DNA from: Macrobrachium rosenbergii
Taxonomy: Eukaryota > Arthropoda > Malacostraca > Decapoda > Palaemonidae
Length of the DNA stretch: 64,000 nt
Assembly: GCF_040412425.1 (NCBI RefSeq)
Contig: NC_089782.1
Coordinates: 20,151,622 to 20,215,621 of the forward strand
Reading direction: 5' to 3'
Part shown: piece after piece, positions 61,568 through 64,000 of the stretch
How positions within the stretch are numbered: position 1 is the stretch's first letter
Layout of the letters: every line of letters begins with the position of its first letter
Program-made: the position numbers and the translations under genes
The notes under the pieces: model-generated
What the model was told of the DNA's origin: nothing
The model's database searches: none
Seen by the model: the letters and a program-made list of their open reading frames with translations, nothing else

Positions 61568-64000
61568 TATAAAACATCACTTGACTTTTACTGTTATGGT
61601 GCAATTTACCTTCACATATACTTTTGATGTTATAGAACATTTTACCTTCACATATACTTTTGCTGTTATGGAGCATTTTACCTTCACATATACTTTTTGC
61701 TGTTACGAAGCATTTTACCTTCACATGTACTTTTGCTGTTATGGTGCATTTCACCTTCACTTATACTTTTGCTGTTATAGAGCATTTTACCTTCACATAT
61801 ACTTTTACTGTTATGGTGCATTTTTCCTTCACATATACTTTTGCTGTTATGGTGCATTTTACCTTCACATATACTTTTATTGTTATGTTGCATTTTACCT
61901 TCACATATTCTTTTACTGTTATGGTGCATTTTACCTCCACATATACTTTTGCTGTTACAGAGCATTTTACCTTCACATATACTCTTCTTCTTATGGAGCA
62001 TTTTACCTTCACATATACTTTTCCTGTTATGGTGCATTTTACCTTCACATATATTTTTGCTGTTATGGAGCATTTTACCTTCACATATACTTTTACTGTT
62101 ATGGTGCGTTTTACCTTCACATATACTTTTACTGTTATGGTACATTTTACCTTCACATATACTTTTACTACTATGTTGCATTTTACCTTCACATATTCTT
62201 TTACTGTTATGGTGCATTTTACCTCATCATATACTTTTGCTGTTACAGAGCATTTTACCTTCACATATACTCTTCCTCTTATGGAGCATTTTACCTTCAC
62301 ATATACTTTTCCTGGTATGGTGCACTTTACCTTCACATATACTTTTACTGTTATGGAGCATTTTACCTTCACATATACTTTTGCTGTTGTGGTACATTTT
62401 ACCTTCACATATACTTTTGCTGTTATGGTGCATTTTACATTCACGTATACTTTTGCTGTTCTGGAGCATTTTACCTTCACATATACTTTTCCTGTCATGG
62501 AGCATTTTACCTTCACATATACTTTTGCTGCTATGGTGCATTTTACCTTCACATATACTTTTCCTGTTGTGGAGCATTTTGCCTTCATATATAATTTTAC
62601 TGTTATGGAGCATTTTATCTTCACATATACTTTTCCTGTTGTGGAGCATTTTACCTTCACATATACTTTTCCTGTTGTGGAGCATTTTACCTTCACATAT
62701 ACTTTTACTGTTATGGAGCATTTTACCTTCACATATACTTTGCTGTTATGGAGCATTTTACCTTCACATATACTTTTCCTGTTATGGTACATTTTACCTT
62801 CACATATACTTTTCCTGTTATGGTACATTTTACCTTCACATATACTTTTACTGTTATGGAGCATTTTACCTTCACATATACTTTTGCTGTTATGGTGCAT
62901 TTTACCTTCACATATACTTTTCCTGTTATGGTACATTTTACCTTCACATATACTTTTCCTGTTAAGGTACATTTTACCTTCATGTATACTTTTGCTGTTA
63001 TGGTGCATTTTACCTTCACACATTCTTTTACTGTTATGGTGCATTTTACCTTCACATATACTTTTGCTGTTATGTTGCATTTTACCTTCACACATTCTTT
63101 TACTTTTATGGTGCTTCTACCTCCACATATACTTTTGCTGTTATGGAGCATTTTAGCTTCACATATATTTTTGCTGTTATGGTGCATTTTATCTTCACAT
63201 ATACTTTTCCTGTTGTGGAGCATTTTACCTTCACATATACATTTCCTGTTGTGGAGCATTTTACCTTCACATATACTTTTACTGTTATGGAGCATTTTAC
63301 CTTCACATATACTTTTGCTGTTATGGAGAATTTTACCTTCACATATACTTTTCCTGTTATGGTACTTTTTACCTTCACATATACTTTTGCTGTTATGGAG
63401 CTTTTACCTTCACATATACTTTTGCTGTTATGGAGCATTTTACCTTCACATATACTTTTGCTGTTATGGTACATTTTACCTTCACATATACTTTTGCTGT
63501 TATGGTGCATTTTACCTAGACATATACTTTTACTGTTATGTTGCATTTTACCTTCACACATTCTTTTACTGCTATGGTGCATTTTACCTCCACATATACT
63601 TTTGCTGTTTTGGAGCATTTTACCTTCACATATACTCTCCCTGTTATGGAGCATTTTACCTTCAGATATACTTTTGCTGTTATGGTGCATTTTACCTTCA
63701 CATATATTTTTGCTGTTATGGAGCATTTTACCTTCACATATACTCTTCCTATTATGGAGCATTTTATCTTCACATATATTTTTGCTGCTATGGAGCATTT
63801 TACCTTCACATATACTCTTCCTGTTATGGAGCATTTTACCTTCATATATACTTTTGCTGTTATGGAGCATTTTACCTTCACATATACTCTTCCTGTTATG
63901 GAGTATTTTACCTTCACATATACTTTTGCTGTTATGGAGCATTTTACCTTCACATATACTTTTCCTGTTATGAAGCATTTTACCTTCACATATACTTTTG
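61568..64000 (-). repeat. 36-bp tandem array, right arm, runs off the window
   Basis: The unit reads TTTACCTTCACATATACTTT then TGCTGTTATGGAGCAT on the plus strand, the complement of the left array. About 67 units are visible, more regular than on the left. The unit is a multiple of three and lacks stops in most frames, which explains the long open frames of a 12-residue repeat on both strands. Confidence 0.95.

Overview
This window is animal nuclear DNA, AT-rich and very dense in simple repeats. The repeat content (long TA, GA, CA and AAT tracts, DIRS and Ty3 retrotransposons, TA-inserting MITEs and a SINE-like family seven copies strong) and the protein sequences point to an arthropod, most likely a decapod crustacean. 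That placement is inference from family resemblance; no species can be named from the sequence alone.

Left part (1-36.9 kb): one gene on the minus strand, REV1, the Y-family translesion DNA polymerase and deoxycytidyl transferase. Ten coding exons can be joined with consistent splice sites and phases. The first (36777-36857) carries the start codon; the last visible one (283-888) carries the first ubiquitin-binding motif. The reading frame is intact for 1070 codons, and the C-terminus lies beyond the left edge. The introns are full of transposable elements. Intron 8 (1119-13918) holds a broken DIRS retrotransposon whose reverse transcriptase is split by two abutting TA-inserting elements, plus further nested MITEs. 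Intron 2 holds two degenerate LINEs and SINE-like copies. Intron 1 holds a complete but decayed Ty3-like LTR retrotransposon (30847-36549).

Middle (37-54 kb): no confident gene. It holds MITEs, a tRNA-related SINE fragment, a decayed LINE with a microsatellite tail (45.7-47.6 kb), a 1.8-kb inverted repeat (50.2-52.0 kb), long TA tracts, and one short open frame with a good donor site enclosed by inverted repeats (43.3-43.9 kb).

Right part (54-64 kb): an apparently intronless 804-codon gene on the plus strand for a Methuselah-like/secretin-class seven-transmembrane receptor with a somatomedin-B-like N-terminus. Two palindromic structures follow. One is a hairpin element of about 290 bp. The other is a very large inverted repeat centred near 60.97 kb, whose arms end in arrays of a 36-bp tandem repeat and which runs off the right edge. 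Its architecture is that of a foldback element and it is the most unusual structure here.

The two genes show no functional link. The rest of the window is repeat landscape.
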